DNA of 64,000 nucleotides, from assembly GCF_002939945.1 (NCBI RefSeq), contig NZ_MDEB01000010.1, positions 1-64,000 of the forward strand, read 5' to 3'. The position numbers and the translations under genes are program-made. Origin of the DNA: Xanthomonas arboricola pv. populi. Lineage in GTDB: Bacteria > Pseudomonadota > Gammaproteobacteria > Xanthomonadales > Xanthomonadaceae. Below the pieces are notes generated by a model, which had not been told where the DNA came from, did not search any database, and was given only the letters and a program-made list of their open reading frames with translations. Of the stretch, positions 23,120-34,979 are shown piece after piece. Position 1 is the first letter of the stretch; the number at the start of each line of letters is the position of its first letter.

Positions 23120-24859
23120 TCAGCCAATGACTGTCGCCGGCTCGCAATGTTCGACGATCAACTGCACCGCGGTGCCGCCGCGATAATCGTCGCTGACCAG
23201 GCGGTACGCCAGCCGCACCATGCGCGCCGGCTCGCTGCCGCGCCAGCCATTGAAGTGGATGGCGTTGAGCGGTTCGGCGCGGCCGGCGCAGCGCAGGGTG
23301 AGTTTGAGATGGCGCTCCTTGAGCAGGCGCCATTGCAGCACTTCGAACCGGCCATCGAACAGCGGCTCGGGAAAGCCCTGCCCCCACGGCCCGGCCACGC
23401 GCAGCGCCTCGGCATGCAGGTGATCGAGTTCGTGCGCGGCCAGTTCGCCATCGCTATGCAATTCGGCATGCAGCAGCGAGGCATCCACCATCGTCTGCAC
23501 CTGGCGCCGGAATGCCTGTTCGAAAGTCGCCAGCGCGGCCTGCTCCAGGCTCAATCCGGCCGCCATCGCATGCCCGCCGAACTTCTGGATCAGGCCCGGG
23601 TGGCGCGCGTCCACCGCGGCCAGCACATCGCGGATATGCAGGCCGGGAATCGAACGCGCCGAGCCACGCAGCTGGCTGCTGCCCGGCTCGGCCGGCGCCA
23701 ACGCAATCACCGGGCGATGCAGGCGGTCCTTGAGCTTGGAGGCGACCAGGCCGATCACGCCTGGGTGCCAGTCGGCATCGAACAGGCACGCGGCGATCGG
23801 CAATTCGCCATCGGCATCCAGCACCACCTTGGTGACGGCCTGCTCGGCATCGTCGGTCATCAACTGCTGCACCGCGCGGCGCTCGGCGTTGATCTCTTCC
23901 AGGGTGCCGGCGATCGCGCGCGCCCGGTTCCAGTCCTCGCTGAGCAGCAGCTCGATGCCCAGCGCCATGTCTTCCAGCCGGCCGGCGGCATTGAGACGTG
24001 GACCCAACGCAAATCCGATATCGCTGGCGCTCAAGCGCGCCACATCGCGGCCGCTGGCATCGATCAAGGCGCGCAGGCCGATGCAACCCTTGCCCTCGCG
24101 CAGGCGGCGCAGGCCGGCCGACACCAGCGCCCGGTTGTTGGTGTCCAGCGGCACCAGATCGGCAACGGTGCCGACTGCCACCAGGTCCAGCAATACCGAC
24201 AGATCCGGTTCGGCGCGTTCGGCAAAGGCGCCACGCGCGCGCAGCACGCCGCGCAAGGCCATCAGCACGTAGAAGATCACCCCGACCCCGGCCAGGGATT
24301 TACTCGGGAAGCGGTCGTTGGCCAGGTTCGGATCGACGATTGCATCGGCCGGCGGCAACACCTCGCCAGGCAGGTGATGGTCGGTGACCAGCACCGTCCA
24401 GCCACGCGCCTTGGCCGCGGCCACGCCGGCGTGGCAGGCGATGCCGTGATCGACGGTGACCAGCAGATCCGGCTGCAATGCAGCCAGCTCCTCCACCAGT
24501 GCCGGCGACAGGCCGTAGCCATGCACCATGCGATTGGGCACGGCGTGATGCACATCCAGCGCGCCGAGCATGCGCAAACCACGCACACCGACCGCACAGG
24601 CGGTGGCGCCATCGCAGTCGAAATCACCCACCACCAGGATGCGCCGTTGCTGCGCGATCGCATCGGCCAGCAACTCGGCCGCGACGTCGCTGTTGTGCAG
24701 CAACTGCGGCGACAGCAACTGCCCCAGACGCGGCTGCGCGCCCTGCGTATCGGTAACGCCGCGCGCGGCATAGATGCGGCGCAGCAGCGGCAACATGGCA
24801 TCGGGCCAACTGCCGGCCTGCCCGGGCGGGCGCCGGACGATCCGCGGGGTGGAGGTCAT
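23120..24859 (-). CDS. recJ: Single-stranded-DNA exonuclease RecJ
   Basis: A 579-residue DHH-family 5'-3' ssDNA exonuclease of recombination and mismatch repair. Metal-binding motifs are visible: VVGDFDCDGATA, TVDHG, TDHHLPGE, and the DHHA1 motif near GGHAMAAGLSLEQ; an OB-fold-like region fills the C terminus. Its ATG overlaps the rpfE stop by ATGA (24859/24856), so it is the last gene of the dapB-carA-carB-greA-rpfE-recJ chain. Confidence 0.96.
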   Translation of the reverse strand: MTSTPRIVRRPPGQAGSWPDAMLPLLRRIYAARGVTDTQGAQPRLGQLLSPQLLHNSDVAAELLADAIAQQRRILVVGDFDCDGATACAVGVRGLRMLGALDVHHAVPNRMVHGYGLSPALVEELAALQPDLLVTVDHGIACHAGVAAAKARGWTVLVTDHHLPGEVLPPADAIVDPNLANDRFPSKSLAGVGVIFYVLMALRGVLRARGAFAERAEPDLSVLLDLVAVGTVADLVPLDTNNRALVSAGLRRLREGKGCIGLRALIDASGRDVARLSASDIGFALGPRLNAAGRLEDMALGIELLLSEDWNRARAIAGTLEEINAERRAVQQLMTDDAEQAVTKVVLDADGELPIAACLFDADWHPGVIGLVASKLKDRLHRPVIALAPAEPGSSQLRGSARSIPGLHIRDVLAAVDARHPGLIQKFGGHAMAAGLSLEQAALATFEQAFRRQVQTMVDASLLHAELHSDGELAAHELDHLHAEALRVAGPWGQGFPEPLFDGRFEVLQWRLLKERHLKLTLRCAGRAEPLNAIHFNGWRGSEPARMVRLAYRLVSDDYRGGTAVQLIVEHCEPATVIG

Positions 24860-25776
24860 TGCGCCAGCTGTGCCCGCGGCTTGCGCCAGAAACGCCAGCG
24901 TTGCGCATGCGTCAGCGACACGGTTTCGCCATCCTGGAAATCCAGCACCAGCCGATCCAGTTCGCCACGTGCCATCGCCGCCAGCAAGGGCGCCACCGCA
25001 TCGTCGCTGAACTGCTGCAGCGAGCGCAGGTGCCGCAGGTCCACCAACGCATCCACGCGTTGTTCGCCCTGCGCATCGGCACCGGCCGCCAGCGCCAGCG
25101 CACGCAGCAGCGATTCGCGGCTGCGTACCTGACGGTGCGGCGAGCTCACCGCATGCGGCAGCACGCCGCCGCCCCAGAACCACAGCGAATTGATCGCCGG
25201 TTTGCCGCTGGCCACGCGGCCCGCGTTCCAGGGATGCTGATGCAGCAGCACCTGCGCCTCGGTCAGCAAGGCACGCCAGCGCCGGCCGATCTCGCCGGCC
25301 GGCAGATGCTCGAACAGGTCATCGCCGATCGCCAGATCCGGCGGCGCAAATTCCGGCAATTTGGCATCCGGCGACAGCCGCAGATACCAGCGCGCAGGCG
25401 TGGGTGCATCCAGCAGGAAGCCGGCATCGCCGAACATCGGCTTGAGGATCGGCAACAACACCGCCAGGTCCTCGGCGGTGGGGCCGAGCGCCTCGCCATA
25501 GCCCATCAAGCGCGCGCCCTGCATGTCCGGTACCACGTAGGCCGGATCGGCACGCACCCAGGTCGCACCGGCCGCATCGCCGGCATCGAGCTGGCGGGTC
25601 AATGCGGCCACCGGCCACTGCGCAGGCGTCAGCGTGAAGTGGCGCTGCAGCTGCGCCACCTCGCCGGGCTCGACGCTTTGCTGGTCGGCGCGCGCCAGCG
25701 CACGCGCCACCGGCGTGTCGCCAAACTCGCCGGGCAGGCGGCGTCTTTCCGGCAGCAACAGCGTGGCGGTGGTCAT
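24856..25776 (-). CDS. rpfE: RpfE, regulatory/phosphoglycerate mutase-like protein
   Basis: A 306-residue protein with no signal peptide or membrane segment. Position between greA and recJ identifies it as RpfE. The region PAYVVPDMQGARLMGYGE and the C-terminal SLWFWGGGVLPHAV resemble the bacterial family annotated as phosphoglycerate mutase regulatory proteins, but the alkaline-phosphatase-type metal ligands of true iPGM are not seen, so enzymatic activity is doubtful. Overlaps recJ by 4 bases. Confidence 0.8.
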   Translation of the reverse strand: MTTATLLLPERRRLPGEFGDTPVARALARADQQSVEPGEVAQLQRHFTLTPAQWPVAALTRQLDAGDAAGATWVRADPAYVVPDMQGARLMGYGEALGPTAEDLAVLLPILKPMFGDAGFLLDAPTPARWYLRLSPDAKLPEFAPPDLAIGDDLFEHLPAGEIGRRWRALLTEAQVLLHQHPWNAGRVASGKPAINSLWFWGGGVLPHAVSSPHRQVRSRESLLRALALAAGADAQGEQRVDALVDLRHLRSLQQFSDDAVAPLLAAMARGELDRLVLDFQDGETVSLTHAQRWRFWRKPRAQLAQ

Positions 25777-25806
25777 CGGTCGGTGGGGTCGCTCAATCCC
25801 GGCCCG

Positions 25807-26279
25807 TCAGTCCAGATAGGCAACGCTGACCACTTCATACTCGCGCTGGCCGGCCGGCGCATCGATGGTGACCGAATCGCCTTCCAGCTTGCCGATCAAC
25901 GCGCGTGCCAGCGGCGAGGAGATCGCGATCATGCCCAGCTTGATGTCCGCCTCCAGATCGCCAACGATCTGGTAGCGCTTCTCTTCGTCGGTCTCGGTGT
26001 CGGCCAGCGTCACCGTGGCGCCGAACACGATCTTGTTGCCGGCCGACAGCTTGGTGATGTCGATGATCTCGGCATGCGAGAGCTCGCCTTCCAGCTGCTT
26101 GATGCGGCCTTCGATAAAGCTCTGCTGCTCGCGCGCGGCGTGGTACTCGGCGTTTTCCTTCAGATCGCCGTGCGCACGCGCTTCGGCGATCGCACTGATC
26201 ACCGCCGGACGCTTGACCGACTTCAGCTGGTCCAGCTCTTCGCGCAGACGCTGCGCGCCCTTTGCCGTCATGGGTGCTC

Positions 26280-26283
<4 letters not shown>
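25807..26283 (-). CDS. greA: Transcript cleavage factor GreA
   Basis: A 158-residue Gre factor. It enters the RNA polymerase secondary channel and stimulates cleavage of backtracked transcripts. The N-terminal coiled coil carries the acidic tip motif ([22 protein letters not shown], with the D and E of DLKENAEY), and the C-terminal FKBP-like domain ends [32 protein letters not shown]. Its ATG overlaps the carB stop (ATGA), giving translational coupling. Confidence 0.97.
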
Positions 26284-29522
<3,239 letters not shown>

Positions 29523-29636
29523 TTCTTTACTCGATTAGGAACATGCGGCGAGCCGCAAGTGCGGAAGAGTGGCCGCGGCGATCGCATCGCGACGCGGCGT
29601 GATAGTGCATCGACTCGGCAGAGCCGAACGCCGGGT

Positions 29637-29993
29637 TCATCCGGCAGATCCATAGCCCAGGACGCGCAGGGTGTTCTGCATCCACTGATGCAGCGCGAAC
29701 GCGGCGGCAAAGCTGACCAGGAGCAACAACCAGCCGGTCCCGGACGTCTTGCCCCAACGACGCACCTTGTCCGGGTCGGTGTTCTGCATGCGATGGTGAA
29801 AGGATTCCCCTCCAACCAAGTAGCCGACGCCGAAAACGACGCACATCGGCACCAGCAAGGCCAGCTTCATGCCGCCGTGCAGCGTGATCGACTCGGCGCC
29901 AGCGCGCGCCTGCTCCAGCGGCATCCACACGCCCCAGTAAGCCAGGGCAACGCCCACCAGCACGATCAGCACGCCCATCAAACGAGCGCTCAT
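29637..29993 (-). CDS. Small membrane protein inserted between carA and carB
   Basis: A 118-residue protein with three predicted membrane helices (about 5-24, 42-61, 87-104) and no recognised domain. The ATG overlaps the carA stop (ATGA, 29993/29990), so it should be translated with carA. The gap to carB is 114 bases. Its place inside the car operon suggests co-expression, not necessarily a function in carbamoyl phosphate synthesis. Confidence 0.8.
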   Translation of the reverse strand: MSARLMGVLIVLVGVALAYWGVWMPLEQARAGAESITLHGGMKLALLVPMCVVFGVGYLVGGESFHHRMQNTDPDKVRRWGKTSGTGWLLLLVSFAAAFALHQWMQNTLRVLGYGSAG

Positions 29994-31123
29994 GCGCGCT
30001 TGGCATCCTTGGCCATCAACTCCACGAACCGATCGAACAACGGCCCCACATCGCGCGGGCCCGGCGAGGCTTCCGGATGGCCCTGGAACGAGAACGCCGG
30101 TGCGTCGGTCAGCGCGATGCCCTGATTGGTGCCATCGAACAGCGAACGATGGGTCACCCGCACATTCGCCGGCAGCGAGCTTTCGTCGACCGCAAAGCCA
30201 TGGTTCTGCGAGGTGATCATCACCCGCCCGCCGTCCAGATCCTGCACCGGATGGTTGGCGCCGTGATGGCCGGTGGTCATCTTGACCGTGCCGGCGCCGG
30301 CAGCCAGCGCCAGCAGCTGATGGCCCAGGCAGATGCCGAAGGTCGGCACCTGCCTGGCGATCAGTTCCTGGATGGCGCTGATGGCGTAATCGCAGGGCTC
30401 CGGATCGCCCGGACCGTTGGACAGGAACACGCCATCGGGCTGCATCGCCAACACCTCGGCCACCGGCGTGCGTGCCGGCACCACGGTGACGTCGCAACCA
30501 CGGTCGGCCAGCATGCGCAGGATGTTGAGCTTGACGCCATAATCGTAAGCAACAACCTTGTGCTTCAGCTCGGCGCGCACGAAGGTATCGGAATTCAGAT
30601 CCAGCGAGCCTTCCTGCCAGCTGTAGCTGGTCTCGGTGGAGACCACCTTGGCCAGGTCCATGCCCTTCAGGCCGGGGAAGCTGCGCGCGGCTTCCAGCGC
30701 CTTGGCGACATCGATCTCACCGGCCATCAGCGCGCCGTTCTGGGCGCCCTTCTGCCGCAGCAGGCGGGTCAGCTTGCGGGTGTCGATGCCGGAAATGGCC
30801 ACCACACCGCGGGCCTGCAGCCATTCCGGCAGTGCGACTTCGCTGCGCCAGCTGCTGGGGCGACGCGGCACATCGCGCACGATCAGGCCGGCGGCCCAGA
30901 TCTTGCTGGCCTCGTCATCCTGATCGGTAAAGCCGGTGTTGCCGATATGCGGATAGGTCAGCGTGACCATCTGGCGGGCGTAGGAGGGATCGGTCAGGAC
31001 TTCCTGGTAACCGGTCATGGCGGTGTTGAACACCACTTCGCCGACGGAAAGCCCGTTGGCGCCTACGGATTCGCCCTCGAACACGGTACCGTCTTCGAGG
31101 ACAAGGATTGCGGGTTGGGTCAC
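29990..31123 (-). CDS. carA: Carbamoyl-phosphate synthase small subunit
   Basis: The 377-residue glutaminase subunit. The class I amidotransferase triad is visible: Cys in FGICLGHQ, and His and Glu in [11 protein letters not shown]. The GTG at 31123 ([17 protein letters not shown]) gives the family length; the longer frame to 31300 has a poor-composition extension. Works with CarB to hydrolyse glutamine and channel ammonia. Confidence 0.96.
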   Translation of the reverse strand: MTQPAILVLEDGTVFEGESVGANGLSVGEVVFNTAMTGYQEVLTDPSYARQMVTLTYPHIGNTGFTDQDDEASKIWAAGLIVRDVPRRPSSWRSEVALPEWLQARGVVAISGIDTRKLTRLLRQKGAQNGALMAGEIDVAKALEAARSFPGLKGMDLAKVVSTETSYSWQEGSLDLNSDTFVRAELKHKVVAYDYGVKLNILRMLADRGCDVTVVPARTPVAEVLAMQPDGVFLSNGPGDPEPCDYAISAIQELIARQVPTFGICLGHQLLALAAGAGTVKMTTGHHGANHPVQDLDGGRVMITSQNHGFAVDESSLPANVRVTHRSLFDGTNQGIALTDAPAFSFQGHPEASPGPRDVGPLFDRFVELMAKDAKRA

Positions 31124-31363
31124 GTGGGGGTCTCGCTCTGGCTGCCTGGGACTCCGATGCGCTTCCGGCCAAATTCCGGTTGCAGCAAAGCGCGGACGCG
31201 GTGCTGAGGACCGGTCCGACGCTGGTTCGGGCAAGCGAGAATTGTAAAGGCAAGTGCCCCGGCATGCCAGCCTGGAGAACGCCGGTTGCCGTGGCGCCAT
31301 CGCGATGGCGGGGTGAATGCGCCACTGCGATCATTCGCCATTCATGCGCGGCGACGCGCCGGC

Positions 31364-32080
31364 TTACAGCACCAGATCGCGCACGCGATAGCTGCCGGCC
31401 GGCTTGCCGAGCAGCCGCTTGGCCGCATGCAAGGCACCGCGCGCGAAGATGTCGCGGTTGGTGGCGCGGTGCACCAGTTCCACCCGCTCGCCCAGTCCGG
31501 TGAACTGCACCATGTGCTCGCCGACGATGTCGCCGGCGCGCAGGCTGGCAAAGCGCGGCTGCGCACCACTGCCGGTGGCCGCCTCCCCCAGCGTCAGTGC
31601 GGTTCCGGAGGGTGCGTCCTGCTTGTGCACGTGATGCGCTTCGACAATGTCGCAATCCCAGCCCGGCAGGCTGCCGGCGGCACGCTCCACCAGTTCGGTC
31701 AGCACTGCAACGCCCAGGCTGAAGTTGGACGCCCACACCAACGGAATCTGTTGCGCGGCCTCCAGCAACGCGGCGCGCTGCGCTTCATCCAGACCGGTGG
31801 TACCGGACACCAGCGGTTTGCCGCGCTGCGCGCACAACGCCAGGATCGGCGCGAAGCCCTGCGGCAGGCTGAAGTCGATCGCCACATCGAAGCTCGGCGC
31901 ACCGCCGAGTTCGCTGGCGGCGAAGTACGGCACGCCATCCACCACGCGCTGCGAGGGCGAACGTCCCACCACTGCGCCGACGACGTGCAGCGCCTCGTCT
32001 TCGGCAGCCAGGCGCAGCAATGCCTTGCCCATCCGCCCGGAGGCGCCGTGGATCAGAACTTTCACAGGAGACGTTGTCAT
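31364..32080 (-). CDS. dapB: 4-hydroxy-tetrahydrodipicolinate reductase
   Basis: A 238-residue enzyme of lysine/diaminopimelate synthesis. The N-terminal Rossmann motif (HGASGRMGKA, Gly12-Gly18), GTTGLDEAQR and EAHHVHKQDAPSGTA (the DapB catalytic HHxxKxDAPSGTA) are present. It reduces 4-hydroxy-tetrahydrodipicolinate with NAD(P)H. First gene of the minus-strand chain leading to carA; 240 bases separate it from the carA GTG, so carA may also have its own promoter. Confidence 0.97.
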   Translation of the reverse strand: MTTSPVKVLIHGASGRMGKALLRLAAEDEALHVVGAVVGRSPSQRVVDGVPYFAASELGGAPSFDVAIDFSLPQGFAPILALCAQRGKPLVSGTTGLDEAQRAALLEAAQQIPLVWASNFSLGVAVLTELVERAAGSLPGWDCDIVEAHHVHKQDAPSGTALTLGEAATGSGAQPRFASLRAGDIVGEHMVQFTGLGERVELVHRATNRDIFARGALHAAKRLLGKPAGSYRVRDLVL

Positions 32081-32408
32081 GGCGGCAGGCTAGCTAGGCG
32101 GGGTGGGTTGTACAAGATAGCCGGGATTGGGGAGTTGAGATTGGGGATTGGTTGGGGGCGGGAATCGGGAATGGGGATTGGGGAATCGTTAGAGCGGGTG
32201 CGGGTGTGCACGTTTTACGTGCGGTGGCGCTTTGGCTCGGTGATATCCGCGAGGTGTGCGTGGTGGTTGATCGCTGAGTTGGGGGCGACACGGCTTGGCG
32301 GGCAGGTGTGGGTTGGCGCCATGCGTGTTCGACGTCGGTGTACGCATGGCACACGCTGCACCTAGCGCGGCCGCGGCCTTTGATCGCGCGCGATGGTGCT
32401 GGCTGCTT
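32081..32408. other. Gap with GGGAATGGGGATTGG-type repeats
   Basis: No gene seen. From about 32122 to 32190 there is a run of degenerate units of the kind GGGATTGGGGA and GGAATCGGGAATGGGGA. The same motif in cleaner form flanks yeiP at 39811-39908. Confidence 0.65.
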
Positions 32409-33131
32409 TCAGTCGGCTGCGCCGTGCAGGCGCTTGCTCCAGCTCTCTATTTCGCGGCGTTGCAGGCGGCGTTCGAATAGCGCCTGCCACGACGGTACCA
32501 GCGGCAGCTGCAGCACCTCGGTGATGGCGGCGACATCGACATCGCGCGCATACAACAGCTGTTGCAGGCGCGACAGCGTCCACTGCGGATGCGGCCGCTG
32601 CTGCAGCGTCAGCGTAGCGCCGGCCACAACGTCGCCGGGCTGCAGCACGCGGTAATACCAGCCGGTGCGGCCGGTGTCCTGCACGCGGCGCGCCATGTCG
32701 CGCAGGCCGAAACGGTCGGACAACTTCCAGCATGGCTGACGCAGCTGCGACACCTCCACTATCGCCGTGCCCAATGCAAAGCGATCGCCCAGACAGACGT
32801 TGGCTTCGGTAAGGCCGACGCTGCTCAGGTTTTCGCCGAATGCGCCGGCCGTCTCCAGCAACGCATGCGCACCGAGCTCGGCCTGCCAGGCGGCGTAGTG
32901 CTCGCGCGGATAGTGATGGATCGCCTTTTCCGGCCCGCCGTGCACACGCAGGTCGCCCTGCTCGTCGCCGTGCAGACCGTCGATACCGACGCGCACCGTA
33001 CCGTCCACCGCCCGCTTGTCGATGGCGCTGCGGCTGCCGGGGCGGGTGAACTCGCGTGCGCTACCGATCGCGACGCTGTCGATGGTGACCGCGAGCGCAG
33101 GCGCCTGCACGCCGTTGGTCTGCGTGGTCAC
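32409..33131 (-). CDS. MOSC-domain protein (YiiM-like)
   Basis: A 240-residue MOSC (molybdenum cofactor sulfurase C-terminal-like) protein, of the YiiM type with a C-terminal 3-alpha domain. LTEANVCLGDRFALGTAIVEVSQLRQPCWKL carries the conserved Cys, and HGGPEKAIHHYPREHYAAW is the family signature. Such proteins can handle 6-N-hydroxylaminopurine through a molybdenum cofactor route. The start is GTG at 33131, overlapping the stop of the aminotransferase gene upstream (GTGA), so they are co-translated. Confidence 0.88.
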   Translation of the reverse strand: MTTQTNGVQAPALAVTIDSVAIGSAREFTRPGSRSAIDKRAVDGTVRVGIDGLHGDEQGDLRVHGGPEKAIHHYPREHYAAWQAELGAHALLETAGAFGENLSSVGLTEANVCLGDRFALGTAIVEVSQLRQPCWKLSDRFGLRDMARRVQDTGRTGWYYRVLQPGDVVAGATLTLQQRPHPQWTLSRLQQLLYARDVDVAAITEVLQLPLVPSWQALFERRLQRREIESWSKRLHGAAD

Positions 33132-34330
33132 GCCCCCTGCCCGGGCAATTCGGCCAGCGCCTCGCGCAGCGTTTCACCCAGAATCTGGATGCCGGCATCG
33201 ATCCTGTCGCCGGGCACGGTGACGAACGACAGCCGCAAGGTATTGACCTGCGGCAAGGTGGCGTAGAACGGCGCGCCCGGCACGAACGCGACATTGCGCG
33301 CGATCGCACGCGCCAGCAACGCGGTACCGTCCAGCCCGGGCGGCAGGCTCACCCACAGGAACATGCCGCCTTCGGGGCGATTCCATTCCACCTGGGGCGG
33401 GAAATGCCGATCCAGTGCCTCCAGCATCAGGCTGCATTGACGCGCATACAGCGCGCGGATCTGCGGAATATGCGTGTCCAGGAAATCGTCCTGCAGCGTC
33501 TGGTAGACCACGCGCTGGGTGAACGACGGCGTATGCAGATCGGCCGCCTGCTTGGCCTGGATCAGCTTGCCCAGCACCGCTTCGGGCGCGACCACATAGC
33601 CCAGCCGCAACCCGGGCGCGAGCACCTTGGAGAACGAGCCCATATAGATCACGCCCTCCGGATTGAGCGACAACAGGCTCGGCAGCGGCTGGCCGCTGTA
33701 ATACAGCTCGCCATACGGATCGTCTTCGACGATCGGCACGCCCGCCTCCGCCGCGCGCGCCACCAGGGCCTGACGTCGCGCCAGCGGCAAACGGCGACCG
33801 GTGGGATTCTGGAAATTCGGCAGGCAGTACAGAAAGCGCGCATCGGCCAGCAATGCAGGGTCCAGCGCATCCACCACCACGCCGTCCTCGTCCGAGGGCA
33901 TGCCGACGAAGCTCGGCTGGAACAGCGAGAACGCCTGCAACGCACCCAGATAGCTCGGCGTTTCCACCAGCACCTTGCTGCCTTCGTCGATAAACACCTT
34001 GCCGAGCAGGTCCAGCCCCTGCTGCGAACCGGTGGTGATCAACACCTGGCTGGGCCGGATGCTGGCGCCGTCGCGGCTCAAACGTGCGGCCACCCATTCG
34101 CGCAGCGGCGCATAGCCTTCGGTGGGGCCGTATTGCAGCGCGGCCTGCGGCGCATCGCGCAGCACCTGATCGCTGGCCGCACGCATGCGCTCCACCGGAA
34201 AGGTGGCCGGCGACGGCAGCCCGCCGGCGAAGGAAATGACCTCCGGCCGCTCGGTCACCTTGAGGATTTCGCGAATCGCCGAACTGGTCAGCGCCTGCGC
34301 ACGTCGGGAGATCTGGAAGGAGGTCGTCAT
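33128..34330 (-). CDS. PLP-dependent aminotransferase (class I/II, LysN/2-aminoadipate type)
   Basis: A 400-residue fold-type I aminotransferase. The PLP lysine is in MGSFSKVLAPGLRLGYVV; the substrate Arg is in the C-terminal NTLRLSFV. The opening ISFAGGLPSPATFPVERM is typical of the LysN/2-aminoadipate transaminase-like group related to the C-terminal part of MocR regulators, but no HTH domain is present. AGGAGG lies just upstream of ATG 34330. Specific substrate unknown. Confidence 0.88.
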   Translation of the reverse strand: MTTSFQISRRAQALTSSAIREILKVTERPEVISFAGGLPSPATFPVERMRAASDQVLRDAPQAALQYGPTEGYAPLREWVAARLSRDGASIRPSQVLITTGSQQGLDLLGKVFIDEGSKVLVETPSYLGALQAFSLFQPSFVGMPSDEDGVVVDALDPALLADARFLYCLPNFQNPTGRRLPLARRQALVARAAEAGVPIVEDDPYGELYYSGQPLPSLLSLNPEGVIYMGSFSKVLAPGLRLGYVVAPEAVLGKLIQAKQAADLHTPSFTQRVVYQTLQDDFLDTHIPQIRALYARQCSLMLEALDRHFPPQVEWNRPEGGMFLWVSLPPGLDGTALLARAIARNVAFVPGAPFYATLPQVNTLRLSFVTVPGDRIDAGIQILGETLREALAELPGQGA

Positions 34331-34723
34331 GGCGCAAGCATAGCGAAGGCATGCGGCCGACGCGCGGTGCATTGCAGCGTCGAATCCGCAACTCGGCCAA
34401 TGACGGTGTTGCTGCTGCACCGACCATCGTCACGCGTCACGACGCTTGCCTGGGTTGCAGCGGCGCTACCGAAATCGCGGTGCAGTGATGCCGATGCACT
34501 CGCGTTGGCGCCGGCCGGCAAGGCAATCGCCACACGCGCATCGCCTCGCACAGGATGTCAGCTGTCGCTTCGGAAGCGATCTGGATTCTGGTGATCGAAT
34601 GCTTGGAGCCTGGTTATAGATGCCGGCAACCGCAGCCAGGACCGCCAATAACACCAGCAAGCGCCTATCCACCCCCTGCACCGCCGCGTCCTGCAGCCGC
34701 GCAAGTGCAGAGGATGCGGTGCG
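34331..34723. other. Gap between aminotransferase gene and the feo operon end
   Basis: About 390 bases. Frames in all directions are short and lack ribosome binding sites; I see no gene here. Confidence 0.5.
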
Positions 34724-34978
34724 TCAGTGACGACGTGTTGGCGTCGGTCCGCAGCTGTCGCAGCCACCGCAGGCAGAGGCGTTCTGCGCAGCCGGCGGTG
34801 CCATGCGGCGGCCCAGCGTCCGCATCCACACAGGCCGGCCATCGCGCAGCAGGCCGATCGCCACTGCGCCACGCAGGCGCCGCAGCGTGCCGGGGAATTG
34901 CTTCTTCATCACCACCCACAGGCTGAGCAACACCGCCAGTGCGATGATCAGGTATTGCAAGGTGAGCGACAGATCCAC
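34724..34978 (-). CDS. Small Cys-rich membrane protein of the feo operon
   Basis: An 84-residue protein: one membrane helix (about 6-23), then a basic stretch and the cysteine cluster SACGGCDSCG near the C terminus. It starts 2 bases after feoB ends. Small Cys-containing partners of FeoB (FeoC-like or FeoB-associated) are common. The CxxCxxC-like cluster could bind iron or a 2Fe-2S centre, but this is inferred. Confidence 0.75.
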   Translation of the reverse strand: MDLSLTLQYLIIALAVLLSLWVVMKKQFPGTLRRLRGAVAIGLLRDGRPVWMRTLGRRMAPPAAQNASACGGCDSCGPTPTRRH

Positions 34979-34979
34979 C

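Noticed and set aside
23120..25183. Longer recJ start at 25183
   Set aside because: The extra N-terminal part is antisense-like and overlaps rpfE; the ATGA overlap at 24859 is the normal start.
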